This document shows, piece by piece, positions 19,976-28,142 of a DNA stretch of 64,000 nt (position 1 is its first letter; every line of letters starts with the position of its first letter). This DNA comes from Pantoea sp. Lij88 (GTDB lineage Bacteria; Pseudomonadota; Gammaproteobacteria; Enterobacterales; Enterobacteriaceae): contig NZ_CP118269.1 in the NCBI RefSeq assembly GCF_030062155.1, positions 1,054,001 to 1,118,000 on the forward strand. The letters are read 5' to 3'. The notes below the pieces were generated by a model. That model was given only the letters and a program-made list of their open reading frames with translations, was not told where the DNA came from and ran no database searches. The translations under genes and the position numbers were made by a program.

Positions 19976-20749
19976 ATGCTCTCACTCAAAGTGTTCAGCC
20001 TGTTTTTTGTGGCCGTGCTGCTGCTGTCGCTGGGGGCCAGCATCGCGCAGGCGACGCGTCACAGCGAAACCGCACAGCCTGGCGGCTGGGCGACCGCCCG
20101 GCGTGATTCGTCCGGGTTAGCGCCCGATCCGCGCGCCTTATATAACCTGGCTATCGTGCAGGTCTATGCCGCGCCGACTTACGGCTGGAAAGGGCGAGTA
20201 GCGGTGCATCCGTGGATTATCTTCAAACGTGCCGGTGAAACACGCTACACGCGCTATGAAGTGATCAGCTGGGGCAGTGGCGATAAAGTTCGTCGCAACA
20301 CTAACCTGCCGGATGGCTACTGGTATGGCGCAAAACCCCGGCTGCTGGTGGAGCATCGCGGACCGGAAGCCGAAGCGATGATTCCGCAGATAGAGGCCGC
20401 CATTAAATCCTATCCCTGGCCGACAACTTACCGCGCCTGGCCCGGACCGAACAGCAACACCTTCCTGGCGCACATTGGCCGCGAAGTGCCGGCTTTAAGG
20501 CTGGATCTGCCCGCTAATGCGCTGGGCAAAGATTACCGGCCATTGTGGCGCCCAATCGGGCTGCCGCCATCCGGACGGGGTGTGCAGGTGTCGATTCTGG
20601 GTGTGGCGGGCGTAACGCTGGGTGCAGAAGAGGGCGTGGAAGTGAACCTGCTGGGTCTGAACATGGGACTCGATTTTTCGCCGTTCCGGCTGCGTCTGCC
20701 GTTTATCGGCGGCCTGGGCAATGACAATCTTCAGCAGGACAAGCCCTGA
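19976..20749 (+). CDS. DUF3750 family exported protein
   Basis: The 257-residue product starts with a hydrophobic segment (LKVFSLFFVAVLLLSLGAS), a signal peptide or membrane anchor, followed by a globular domain. The regions NLAIVQVYAAPTYGWKGRVAVH, YTRYEVISWGSG and PNSNTFLAHIGREVP match the DUF3750 family as remembered; the PNSNTF segment with Trp-rich surroundings may form an active site, but no function is established. It stands alone between the guaBA terminator and a GC hairpin, with a 288-bp upstream region holding only ordinary intergenic sequence. It has no counterpart at this site in E. coli. Confidence 0.8.
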   Translation: MLSLKVFSLFFVAVLLLSLGASIAQATRHSETAQPGGWATARRDSSGLAPDPRALYNLAIVQVYAAPTYGWKGRVAVHPWIIFKRAGETRYTRYEVISWGSGDKVRRNTNLPDGYWYGAKPRLLVEHRGPEAEAMIPQIEAAIKSYPWPTTYRAWPGPNSNTFLAHIGREVPALRLDLPANALGKDYRPLWRPIGLPPSGRGVQVSILGVAGVTLGAEEGVEVNLLGLNMGLDFSPFRLRLPFIGGLGNDNLQQDKP

Positions 20750-20755
20750 TCGATT

Positions 20756-20777
20756 GGCCCCGCAAGCGGGGCCGTTT
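20756..20777 (+). terminator. GC hairpin after the DUF3750 gene
   Basis: GGCCCCGC (20756-20763) and GCGGGGCC (20766-20773) are complementary around AA, followed only by GTTTC. It is a weak terminator between two converging genes. Confidence 0.5.
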
Positions 20778-20781
20778 CACT

Positions 20782-20961
20782 TCAGCACACGCCAAAGTCA
20801 CCCTCTTCGTGATAGAGGTTGACGCTCTCTGCCTTCACTTCGATCTCTTTCTTCGCCGCATCATCAACGCGTGCGCACCACAGGGTGTCGCCTTCGACGC
20901 GCAGCACCTGCATTTTAGGGCCGCCGGTTTTCGACTGAACAAAATCCTCTGCTTTAAACAT
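20782..20961 (-). CDS. YodC-like small protein (DUF2158 family)
   Basis: A 59-residue reading frame runs from ATG 20959-20961 to TGA 20782-20784 on the reverse strand, with an ideal GGAGGCAAT ribosome binding site directly before the start. The protein begins MFKAEDFVQSKTGGPKMQVL, then DTLWCARVDD. The pattern F-V-x-S-K-T-G-G-P-x-M-x-V and a following W-C is the hallmark of the small DUF2158 (YodC) proteins. Function unknown; the fold is probably a small SH3-like barrel. It is convergent with the DUF3750 gene and divergent from the HicA-like gene. Confidence 0.82.
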   Translation of the reverse strand: MFKAEDFVQSKTGGPKMQVLRVEGDTLWCARVDDAAKKEIEVKAESVNLYHEEGDFGVC

Positions 20962-21087
20962 ATTGCCTCCATTAATTATCGTTACTGCTGCCGATCGTTT
21001 TTTGCGTGACGTTTTCCAGTTTATACCCTGACTGTTTTACTGCGAGAAAAAGTCTCCGCATGCTGAACCATATTAAGAAATATTCAT

Positions 21088-21109
21088 TGAGTTGTCAGTT
21101 GACAACTCA
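21088..21109 (+). promoter_or_regulatory. Perfect palindrome upstream of the HicA-like/HTH pair
   Basis: TGAGTTGTCA (21088-21097) and TGACAACTCA (21100-21109) are perfect 10-bp arms separated by GT. A consensus -35 TTGACA (21099-21104) lies within the right arm, so a protein bound here would block transcription of the gene starting at 21138. The HTH protein encoded by the second gene is the obvious candidate binder. Confidence 0.65.
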
Positions 21110-21137
21110 TTCATTCGGCGTCAGCATAGGGGCACAT

Positions 21138-21383
21138 ATGGCAAGGAAGCGGCATCCCAGTAAAGAGATAGAGATGGCGTTACGTTACGCCGAATCCCAC
21201 GGCTGGCTGGTGGTTACCGGAGGCCATCACGCCTGGGGCAAAATGTACTGCCCGAAAAATCTGTTGATGTGCCGATGCGGGGAGTTTTGTCTGACCTGCA
21301 TCTGGAGCACACCGAAAAATGCACATCAGCATGCCCGTGCCCTGCGGCGCGTGGTTGATAACTGTCACTATCTGAAGTCCTGA
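21138..21383 (+). CDS. HicA-like small protein, putative toxin of a two-gene module
   Basis: The 81-residue protein has an N-terminal helix ending in HGW, then a strand and the segment TGGHHAWGKMYCP. This resembles the HicA mRNA interferase core, where a helix ending NGW is followed by a strand and a G-S-H-H motif carrying the catalytic histidine; here the candidates are His30 and His31. Unlike HicA it also has a cysteine cluster C45-x-C47-x3-C51-x2-C54 and C38, which could bind metal. The ATG at 21138 follows AGGGG; an ATG at 21006 would run through the palindrome. The stop codon is followed at once by the HTH gene. Homology to HicA is an inference from pattern only, and toxicity is unproven. 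Confidence 0.55.
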   Translation: MARKRHPSKEIEMALRYAESHGWLVVTGGHHAWGKMYCPKNLLMCRCGEFCLTCIWSTPKNAHQHARALRRVVDNCHYLKS

Positions 21384-21403
21384 TGCAGTACAAGGAGAGG
21401 CAT

Positions 21404-21901
21404 ATGGAATATTCTTTTACACTGCGGTTCAGCCTGCCAGAAGGGCATGCGCCGGTTGATGAGATGCTGGAAACGCTGGCAGCAGCAGGCTGTGATGATG
21501 CTTTGATTGGCATGGGGATGCCGGGGCGCATTGCACTGGAATTTACCCGGGAGGCTGACTCTGCAACGAATGTCCTGATGCAGGCGGAACAGGATGTGCT
21601 GCGCGCGATACCGGGTGCCACGCTGGTGGAAGCGGCACCCGATTTTGTGGGATTGACGGATGTAGCGGAGATCATCGGCATGACGCGTCAGAATATGCGT
21701 AAGCTAATGCTCAGCCACCGCCCGCCGTTTCCGCTGCCGGTACATGACGGTAAAACCGCTATCTGGCACTTAGCGGATGTGCTGGAGTGGCTGAGCCAGC
21801 GTGGCAACTATACGCTGCCTGCGGCGACCCGTGAGCTGGCTCAGGTAACGCGGCAACGCAATCTTAACGGGTCGCTGCAACGTTACGGCCTGCATGCCTG
21901 A
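21404..21901 (+). CDS. HTH DNA-binding protein, putative antitoxin/autorepressor partner
   Basis: The 165-residue protein has two parts. Residues 1-78 form an alpha/beta domain without a recognised name (FTLRFSLPEG..., MLETLAAAGCDDALIGM). Residues 82-132 look like a MerR/AlpA-type winged HTH: FVGLTDVAEIIGMTRQNMRK as the HTH, then PFPLPVHDGKTAIWHLADV as the wing and LEWL as the last helix. The ATG at 21404 is chosen for its strong AAGGAGAGG site; an ATG at 21383 overlaps the previous stop but has no such site. The gene pair plus the upstream palindrome suggest an autoregulated module. Its stop abuts the mgtE stop with no bases between. Confidence 0.65.
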   Translation: MEYSFTLRFSLPEGHAPVDEMLETLAAAGCDDALIGMGMPGRIALEFTREADSATNVLMQAEQDVLRAIPGATLVEAAPDFVGLTDVAEIIGMTRQNMRKLMLSHRPPFPLPVHDGKTAIWHLADVLEWLSQRGNYTLPAATRELAQVTRQRNLNGSLQRYGLHA

Positions 21902-23335
21902 TCAGTGTGGCAGCAGGAAGATCGTCGCCAGTCCCAGGAAGATAAAGAAGCCGCCGGTATCGGTCAGTGCGGTGATCAGGACGCTGGAGCCGACGGCCGG
22001 ATCGCGCTTCATTTTGGTCATGACCAGCGGCACCAGCACGCCCATCAGCGCGGCCAGCAGCAGGTTCAGCGCCATCGCCAGCATCATGACCCCGCCCAGC
22101 GCCATATTGTCATACATGAGCCAGGTAATGCCGCCCATGATGCCTCCCCAGAACAGGCCGTTTATCAGCGCCACGCCAAGTTCACGGACAATCAGAAACG
22201 AGAAGTTACCCGGTTCAACCTGATGTAAGGCCAGCGCCCGCACAATCATGGTGATGGTCTGATTGCCGGTATTACCGCCGATACCCGCGACGATCGGCAT
22301 CAGGGTCGCGAGGGCCACGATTTGCGAAATGGTTCCCTCAAACAGACCGATAACCCGCGAGGCGACAAAGGCGGTGCAGAGATTTATCGCCAGCCAGGCC
22401 CAGCGTTTACGCACCGATTTACGCACCGGCGCGAAGACATCCTCTTCCTGACTGATACCGCCCATTTTACGAATGTTACTTTCGTTTTCGGCATTCACCA
22501 GGTCGATAATGTCTTCAATGGTCACACGGCCAATCAGTTTGCCCTTCGCGTCGGTGACGGCGGCAGAGATGAGGTTATAACGCTCAAAGGCGCTGGCGGC
22601 GTCTTCGGCCTTATCGTTGAGCTGGAAGGTAGTAGGACGCGCGTTCATGACGTCGCTGACCAGCGTTTTGGGTTTGTTAAGCAGGATATCCGTCAGCAGC
22701 AGCTCGCCCAGCAGCTGATTCTCTTTATTGGTGATAAACAGCTTATCGGTACCGCCCGGCATGCTTTTGCGCTTGCGCAGAAAACGCTGCACCGTCGCCA
22801 GGGTGACATCGTCGCGCACCGTCAGGATATTAAAATCCATCACCCGGCCCACGCGGTCACGGTCGAGCTGCACCATATCGAGCATGCGGGCGCGCAGGGC
22901 TGGTTCTACGGTCGCCAGCAGGCGTCCGGTCAGGTCACGCGGCAGATAACGCGCCAGCCAGACCTGGTCGTCAATATCCAGCGGCTGAATAGCACGCAGG
23001 ATATCGCGGTCGCTCATCTCTTCGGTGAGGCTGGCCCAGACCGTTTCAGAGGCTTCAACCAGCACATGGCCGCGCCGCTCGTTCGGTACCAGTCGCCACA
23101 GCGCCTGACGTTCTTCTTCGGGCAGGGCTTCGAGAATATCCGCGAGGTCAGCGGCATGCAGTTGCAGAATGTCCTGTTCCAGCGCATCACGCTGGGCCGC
23201 ATTTTCACGTTGCTGTTCAGGATTGAGATCGCCGGATTTCTCCAGCAGAGCATCAACCAGATCGTGCTCGTTGAGCAGCAGCGTCAGAATGCGATGACGT
23301 ATTTCACTTAAACGTTGAGATTGAGAAGCAGACAC
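21902..23335 (-). CDS. mgtE: Magnesium transporter MgtE
   Basis: MgtE is a dimeric Mg2+ channel gated by internal magnesium. The 477-residue protein has the N-terminal superhelical domain (about 35-155, LHAADLADILEALPEEER), two CBS domains (about 160-285) with MNARPTTFQL and GRVTIEDIIDLVN, a connecting helix and a five-helix membrane domain (about 315-475) with the pore signature ATLMPIVAGIGGNTGNQT. The start is GTG at 23333-23335, seven bases after AAGGG. The 121-bp gap to upstream yfgG holds an unusual set of inverted repeats described separately. E. coli K-12 lacks mgtE here. Confidence 0.95.
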   Translation of the reverse strand: MSASQSQRLSEIRHRILTLLLNEHDLVDALLEKSGDLNPEQQRENAAQRDALEQDILQLHAADLADILEALPEEERQALWRLVPNERRGHVLVEASETVWASLTEEMSDRDILRAIQPLDIDDQVWLARYLPRDLTGRLLATVEPALRARMLDMVQLDRDRVGRVMDFNILTVRDDVTLATVQRFLRKRKSMPGGTDKLFITNKENQLLGELLLTDILLNKPKTLVSDVMNARPTTFQLNDKAEDAASAFERYNLISAAVTDAKGKLIGRVTIEDIIDLVNAENESNIRKMGGISQEEDVFAPVRKSVRKRWAWLAINLCTAFVASRVIGLFEGTISQIVALATLMPIVAGIGGNTGNQTITMIVRALALHQVEPGNFSFLIVRELGVALINGLFWGGIMGGITWLMYDNMALGGVMMLAMALNLLLAALMGVLVPLVMTKMKRDPAVGSSVLITALTDTGGFFIFLGLATIFLLPH

Positions 23336-23456
23336 ATTGGATCCCTTAGTCTGAAAGCACCAGCACGAAGTGTAGCGTTTCGCCTGAAAAAGGGATGCAA
23401 AAAAGAGTCCAGTTATCTGGATATCATTTACGTTTCAGGCGAAAAGTCAGTATTCG
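23336..23456 (-). promoter_or_regulatory. mgtE leader with interlocking inverted repeats that can mask the ribosome binding site
   Basis: Reading along the mRNA: arm TTTCGCCTGAAA (23444-23433), a small hairpin TCCAG-ATAA-CTGGA (23421-23408) followed by CTC and six T, then ATCCCTT (23396-23390), then TTTCAGGCGAAA (23389-23378), and finally AAGGGAT (23347-23341) just before the GTG. The first and fourth elements pair perfectly (12 bp); the third and fifth pair perfectly (7 bp), and the fifth contains the Shine-Dalgarno AAGGG. The two pairings interlock, so they must form a pseudoknot or exclude one another. This is the layout of a translational switch. Confidence 0.5.
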
Positions 23457-23642
23457 TTAACGCGTATCACCTGATGTAACGGTGACCGGTCCAGGAATAG
23501 CTTTCTGTTGCTGATGATGCTCGAAGGCAGCAGGCAGGATAAAAATCAGGCGACTAAAGAGAATGATAAAACTAATCAGCAGCACAATGCGGGTCATGGT
23601 GCCGGTTTTTTGACGTCTTCGGGGAGAAATAGCGCTGTTCAC
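23457..23642 (-). CDS. yfgG: YfgG-like single-pass membrane protein (DUF2633)
   Basis: A small protein with a basic N-terminus, the conserved stretch MTRIVLLISFIILFSRLIF forming one membrane helix, and a short hydrophilic tail (HHQQQKAIPGPVTVTSG). The membrane stretch closely matches E. coli YfgG, which lies in the same interval between ppx and guaA. I favour the GTG at 23642, which follows AGGA and gives 61 residues, close to E. coli; an in-frame ATG at 23669 and a TTG at 23684 have no ribosome binding site. Function not established. mgtE follows on the same strand. Confidence 0.75.
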   Translation of the reverse strand: MNSAISPRRRQKTGTMTRIVLLISFIILFSRLIFILPAAFEHHQQQKAIPGPVTVTSGDTR

Positions 23643-23743
23643 GCGGGGTGGTTCCTGTAATGAGCCCATCTTGGGCGACTGCAATATTTAGTCACAGTCC
23701 CCAGATGAAATCAATCGCTGTTGAAAAAAACAGCAGATAAAGA

Positions 23744-24367
23744 TCAGTAACTCGCTTTTTGCGCCAGCAGCGTAGCAAAGCGGCAGGTAATGCGATTGCC
23801 ATTTTCATCTTTACGATGCAGCTGACCAGGATGCTCGTTGTACTTCACGATGTGCCAGTTGCGGTAGTAGTGACTTAATTCGCCTGACCTGAAAGCAAAA
23901 GAAAAATCAGCCGGGCAGGGCATATCGTCCGTGTTCATCGCTGCCACAATCAGGTTAAAACCATCCCTGACCGTACAGGCCTGCATGTCGGCAATCAGCT
24001 GCGGGATGGTCTGCGGCTGCAGAAACATCATTACCACGGTCGACAGCACAAAGTTAAAGCCGCCATTGAAGCGCGTGTTGTTCAGGTCGCGCTGCTCGGT
24101 GTGAATCCCGCTGAGATTTTCCTGCGCAATAATGTCCTGCAGGCGCGCCAGGCTTTGCGGATTATGATCCCACGCCGTGACGTCAAAACCGTGCTGATTC
24201 AGAAACAGCGTATTGCGTCCCACGCCACAGCCAAGGTCAAGCGCCTTGCCGACGTTGAGCTGGGGCAGAGCCGCAACCACTTCGGAGTGGGGCGGCGTTA
24301 AACCATAGGTTTCGGCAAAATAGTTTTCGCCTGAAAGTGGTGCGGTTGGTTGTGTCATATTCATCAT
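23744..24367 (-). CDS. tehB: TehB-like SAM-dependent methyltransferase
   Basis: TehB is a cytosolic SAM-dependent methyltransferase that detoxifies tellurite. The 207-residue protein has motif I LDLGCGVGRNT (about 44-54), the acidic residue after strand 2 in VTAWDHNPQSL, and the TehB-specific C-terminus NEHPGQLHRKDENGNRITCRFATLLAQK. The start is taken at the first ATG of a cluster at 24367; 24358 is an alternative. It lies 32 bp downstream of ppx beyond a hairpin. E. coli has yfgF here instead, and its tehB is elsewhere without linkage to ppx. Confidence 0.88.
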   Translation of the reverse strand: MMNMTQPTAPLSGENYFAETYGLTPPHSEVVAALPQLNVGKALDLGCGVGRNTLFLNQHGFDVTAWDHNPQSLARLQDIIAQENLSGIHTEQRDLNNTRFNGGFNFVLSTVVMMFLQPQTIPQLIADMQACTVRDGFNLIVAAMNTDDMPCPADFSFAFRSGELSHYYRNWHIVKYNEHPGQLHRKDENGNRITCRFATLLAQKASY

Positions 24368-24376
24368 TTCAGTTAA

Positions 24377-24395
24377 ACGGGCGCCAGGCGCCCGT
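24377..24395 (-). terminator. Hairpin between ppx and tehB
   Basis: ACGGGCGCC and GGCGCCCGT form a perfect 9-bp stem around one base, followed on the reverse strand by TTTAAC. The T-run is weak, so partial termination after ppx is likely. Confidence 0.5.
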
Positions 24396-24399
24396 ATTG

Positions 24400-25926
24400 T
24401 CAGACTTCCTCTTCGAGGATCAGTTTCCATCCCGTGACGTCGTCCCAGTAAACCTGCTCGCGTTCAAGATCGAGCTGAACCAGGTTGTTCTGCGCAAAGT
24501 AGCCCGCCGGGAAAATCAGCGTCCAGTGGCCGTCATCGCATTTCAGGGTTAATGCATCCGGACGCGTGGTAGCCTGGCGCTGATTATTCAGCAGGGTACC
24601 CAGGCGCAGCAGGAAAATCAGCGGCACAAACTGCTTTTTCTTGAACAGCGTGACCCGTGGCAACTCATCCAGCTTCACCGCTTTACGATGGAATCTGACC
24701 AGCGCCGCCAGCAGCATCTGCTGATCCTGATTGAAGCCCGGCAGGTTGGTATTTTGCAGAATGTAGGCGGAATGGCGCTGCAGACCGCTGTGATTGATGG
24801 TCAGGCCCACTTCGTGCAGCATCGCCGCCCATTTCAGCAGTGCCGCCAGCTGCGGATTCGCGAGTTTTGGGTTCTGCTCGCTCCACTGCAGATAGAGCTG
24901 CTCGGTGGTTTCCAGCACGCGTCGCGCCTGATCGCTGTCGATGGCGTAATGGTTCGCCAGACTTTGCGCCGTACGGCTGCGAATATCCTGATGACGGAAA
25001 CGGCCCTCCATCTCATAGAGCACGCCTTCACGCAGCGCACCGTCGGAAAGACGCAGCTCGCGAATCGCCAGCGCATCAAAGACGCCGCAGAGAATCGCCA
25101 GTCCTGGCACAAACACGCCTTTGCGCTCTTCTGACAGGCCCGGCAGGCTCAGGGCAGAGAAGGATTTGTGTTTCATCACTTCGTCATAGAGCTTTTCGAG
25201 ACGCTCAGGGGTAATCAGCTTTTCTTTCTCATCCATCGCCTGCAGCACTTCGCAGGCGGCTTTGATGGTACCGGAGGCGCCCAGCGCATACTGCCAGCCA
25301 TGCAGACGATATTGCCACGCCAGCGTCTCCAGCTTCTGCGCAGCCGCTAAACGGGCGCGACGGAAGTTTTCACGGCTGATTTCGCCTTTCGGGAAATAGA
25401 GCTGGGCGAAACTGACGCAACCCATGCGCCGGCTCTCGACCAGTTGCGGTTCAAAATCCTCACCAATCACCAGTTCGGTAGAGCCGCCGCCGATGTCGAT
25501 CACCAGCTTGCGACCTTTCTCCGGCTGCGTGTGTTCAACGCCCATGAAGATCAGACGGGCCTCTTCATGGCCCGAAATCACCTCGATCGGGTAGGGGATC
25601 ACCTCGGCAGCGCGCTGCAGGAAAGTTTCGGCGTTAATCGCCTCGCGCAGCGTATGGGTGCCGACAATCGTCACGTTGCTGGGACTGAACCCCTGGAGAC
25701 GCTCGGCGAACAGGGCCAGACAGGCTAAGCCCCGCTCCATCGCTTCTTCGCTGAGGTTATGTTGAGCATCCAGCCCGTCAGCCAGATGGACGCGCTGCTT
25801 AAGGCGGCCCAGTACCTGCATCGCACCATCGACAACCCGCGCAATCACCATATGGAAACTGTTCGAGCCCAGGTCAATCGCCGCAAACTCCTGGGGTTTT
25901 GGCGTACTTTTATGAGAAATTGGCAT
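24400..25926 (-). CDS. ppx: Exopolyphosphatase
   Basis: Ppx removes terminal phosphates from long-chain polyphosphate and also hydrolyses pppGpp. The 508-residue protein has the actin-fold ATPase phosphate-1 motif [12 protein letters not shown] (about 16-27), the phosphate-2 motif [14 protein letters not shown] (about 141-154), and a C-terminal HD-type helical domain with [12 protein letters not shown]. It starts 5 bp after the end of ppk, so the two are one operon, as in E. coli. Confidence 0.96.
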   Translation of the reverse strand: MPISHKSTPKPQEFAAIDLGSNSFHMVIARVVDGAMQVLGRLKQRVHLADGLDAQHNLSEEAMERGLACLALFAERLQGFSPSNVTIVGTHTLREAINAETFLQRAAEVIPYPIEVISGHEEARLIFMGVEHTQPEKGRKLVIDIGGGSTELVIGEDFEPQLVESRRMGCVSFAQLYFPKGEISRENFRRARLAAAQKLETLAWQYRLHGWQYALGASGTIKAACEVLQAMDEKEKLITPERLEKLYDEVMKHKSFSALSLPGLSEERKGVFVPGLAILCGVFDALAIRELRLSDGALREGVLYEMEGRFRHQDIRSRTAQSLANHYAIDSDQARRVLETTEQLYLQWSEQNPKLANPQLAALLKWAAMLHEVGLTINHSGLQRHSAYILQNTNLPGFNQDQQMLLAALVRFHRKAVKLDELPRVTLFKKKQFVPLIFLLRLGTLLNNQRQATTRPDALTLKCDDGHWTLIFPAGYFAQNNLVQLDLEREQVYWDDVTGWKLILEEEV

Positions 25927-25931
25927 AGGAT

Positions 25932-27992
25932 TTATTCAGGTTGTTCCAGGTTCTTGATGTAATCATAAATGGCCAGCTGCGAGCGCACTTTACGGCGATT
26001 GCCACGCTGGACGTAATGGTTACTCAACTCTTTATCGACGATGCGGGCTTTCACCGTATCACTCAACTGAATAGCAATAATGTCGAGTATGCGCTGCCGG
26101 ATGTGGGGATCGAGGATCGCCACTGCCACTTCGATGCGGTAATCGATATTACGTGTCATCCAGTCAGCGGAGGAGAGGAACACCTTTTTATCGCCGCCAT
26201 TCTCAAAAATATAGACGCGATCGTGTTCCAGATAACGGTCAACAATACTGATGACACGAATATTTTCACTGATCCCAGGCAAATCAGGGATCAATGAACA
26301 CATTCCGCGCACCAGAAGATTAACCTTCACCCCTACGCTGGAGGCTGTATAAAGCCGATCAACCAGACCTTTGTCCACCAGATTGTTGATTTTCAGAGTA
26401 ATGCCGCAGGGCTTATTCTGCTGGGCGTTGGCGATTTCGGTATCGATCAGTTCATACAGCATCCGGCGCGAGTTCTGCGGCGACACCATCAGGTGATCGA
26501 ACGTCACAGGCCGGTAAGGATTCTCAATAAAGTTGAACACCCGGCGCACTTCATTGGTGATGCGCGCATCCGCGGTCAGCAGTGAGTAGTCGGTATAGAG
26601 GCGCGCGGTTTTCTCGTTAAAGTTGCCGGTACCGATATGCGCATAACGGACAATCTCTTCGCCTTCGCGGCGTGAAATCAGGAACAGCTTGGCGTGGATT
26701 TTCAGGCCCGGCGCAGAGAAAATCACATGCACGCCCGCTTCGGTCAGGCGTTTCGCCCAGTAGATGTTGGCTTCTTCATCAAAGCGCGCCTGCAACTCCA
26801 CCACCACCGTGACTTTTTTACCGTTATAGGCGGCATGGATCATCGCATCCATGATGCGGGAGTGTTTCGCAACGCGGTAAATGTTGATTTTGATCGCCAG
26901 CACGCTCGGGTCAAACGACGCCTGACGCAGCAACTCCAGCACATGCTCAAAGGTGTGGTACGGATAGTAGAGCAGCACATCGCGATCGCGAATCGCATCG
27001 AAGCCGTTGCGGAAGCCATCAAACCCAATGTGGCGAATCTGCGGCAGCGGGCGGTTCACAAGGTTATTTTTGCCGACGTTCGGGAAGCCGATAAAGTCTT
27101 TGAAGTTGTGGTAGCGGCCGCCTGGCAGGATGGAGTCCAGGTTAGAGATAGAAAGCTTGTGGCACAGCAGCGACACCATCGTGTCGGGCATATCGCGCTG
27201 ATAGACAAAACGCACCGGTTCCGCCGTCAGTCGCTGCTTCAGGCTGGAGGACATCAGCTCCAGCAGGCTCGATTCCATCTCCGTGACCAGGTCGTACTCG
27301 GCGTCACGCGTCATTTTCATTGAATAGGCGTTGAGCGCGTCGTAGTCGTAGAAGCCTTTAAAAATGTCATCCAGGCAGTAACGTAAAATGTTGTCCAGCA
27401 GGATCATCGGCTTACGGCGGCGCGGCGGCTCTGCCGGTAAATTGATGAAACGCGGTACTTTGTCGGATGGGATCTCCAGCAGCGCATACTGAATATTGTC
27501 ACCGCGAATAATCTCAACCGCCAGATAGGTGTAGTCATCTTTAAGGAATTCGGTCAGATCCGTTTCCTGGGTGATCAGGATCGGCGAGATATGCTGGCGC
27601 AGTTCATGTTTGAAATAGTGGCGCAGCCACGCCTGCTGATTGGCTGAGAGCTGACGTTCATTGATCAGGAAGATCTGATTGCGTGCCATCTCCAGCAGCA
27701 GATCGTTATAAAGCGCATCAAACTCCAGATCGGACTTCATCACCCGCTGCTGAATTTTCTTAAACAGATGGCGTGGCGTACTGGCAGAACCCTGCTCTTC
27801 ACCAATCAGAATGCGGCGTTTGAGGTCGGCGAAACGCACTTTATAGAATTCGTCGAGGTTGTTGGAGTAGATCCCCAGAAAGCGCATCCGCTCAATCAGT
27901 GGATTGCTTTTGTCTGCTGCTTCCTGCAAAACCCGTTCATTAAAGGATAACCAGCTTAATTCTTTTTCAATATAAAGCTTTACCTGACCCAT
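25932..27992 (-). CDS. ppk: Polyphosphate kinase 1
   Basis: Ppk1 polymerises the gamma phosphate of ATP into polyphosphate through a phospho-histidine. The 686-residue protein carries the N domain with [17 protein letters not shown], the head domain, and the two C-terminal catalytic domains with [12 protein letters not shown] (autophosphorylated His near 435) and the [13 protein letters not shown] and [16 protein letters not shown] motifs. The ATG at 27990-27992 ([11 protein letters not shown]) is used since it matches E. coli and follows TGGAGTG; an earlier in-frame ATG adds 17 unrelated residues. It is divergent from a Pst-like transporter. Confidence 0.96.
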   Translation of the reverse strand: MGQVKLYIEKELSWLSFNERVLQEAADKSNPLIERMRFLGIYSNNLDEFYKVRFADLKRRILIGEEQGSASTPRHLFKKIQQRVMKSDLEFDALYNDLLLEMARNQIFLINERQLSANQQAWLRHYFKHELRQHISPILITQETDLTEFLKDDYTYLAVEIIRGDNIQYALLEIPSDKVPRFINLPAEPPRRRKPMILLDNILRYCLDDIFKGFYDYDALNAYSMKMTRDAEYDLVTEMESSLLELMSSSLKQRLTAEPVRFVYQRDMPDTMVSLLCHKLSISNLDSILPGGRYHNFKDFIGFPNVGKNNLVNRPLPQIRHIGFDGFRNGFDAIRDRDVLLYYPYHTFEHVLELLRQASFDPSVLAIKINIYRVAKHSRIMDAMIHAAYNGKKVTVVVELQARFDEEANIYWAKRLTEAGVHVIFSAPGLKIHAKLFLISRREGEEIVRYAHIGTGNFNEKTARLYTDYSLLTADARITNEVRRVFNFIENPYRPVTFDHLMVSPQNSRRMLYELIDTEIANAQQNKPCGITLKINNLVDKGLVDRLYTASSVGVKVNLLVRGMCSLIPDLPGISENIRVISIVDRYLEHDRVYIFENGGDKKVFLSSADWMTRNIDYRIEVAVAILDPHIRQRILDIIAIQLSDTVKARIVDKELSNHYVQRGNRRKVRSQLAIYDYIKNLEQPE

Positions 27993-28064
27993 TCTCACTC
28001 CATTTAGCGGTTGCAGGACTGAAGATCCAGTATCCACCAACATTATGGCGAGAGTATGGCAGCG

Positions 28065-28093
28065 TTGTCCAACGCCAGGAGTTGTCTTATCAA
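28065..28093 (+). promoter_or_regulatory. Candidate promoter of the Pst-like operon
   Basis: TTGTCC (28065-28070) and TATCAA (28088-28093), each 4/6 to consensus, are spaced by 17 bp in the ppk/Pst-like divergent interval. No convincing Pho box was found here. Confidence 0.4.
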
Positions 28094-28142
28094 TCGGCTA
28101 CGGGCAACATAGCGGCTTATTTCAGGCTGCCACCGGAACCGC

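Noticed and set aside
22322..23311. Forward open frame of 329 codons opposite mgtE
   Set aside because: Fully inside mgtE on the other strand; mgtE is clearly real and the opposite translation has no domain character.
23336..23456. M-box (ykoK) magnesium riboswitch upstream of mgtE
   Set aside because: The leader is too short for the roughly 170-nt M-box and I do not see its conserved core; the structure there is reported separately.
27993..28142. PhoB box in the ppk/Pst-like divergent region
   Set aside because: No pair of CTGTCAT-like direct repeats with 11-bp period was found.
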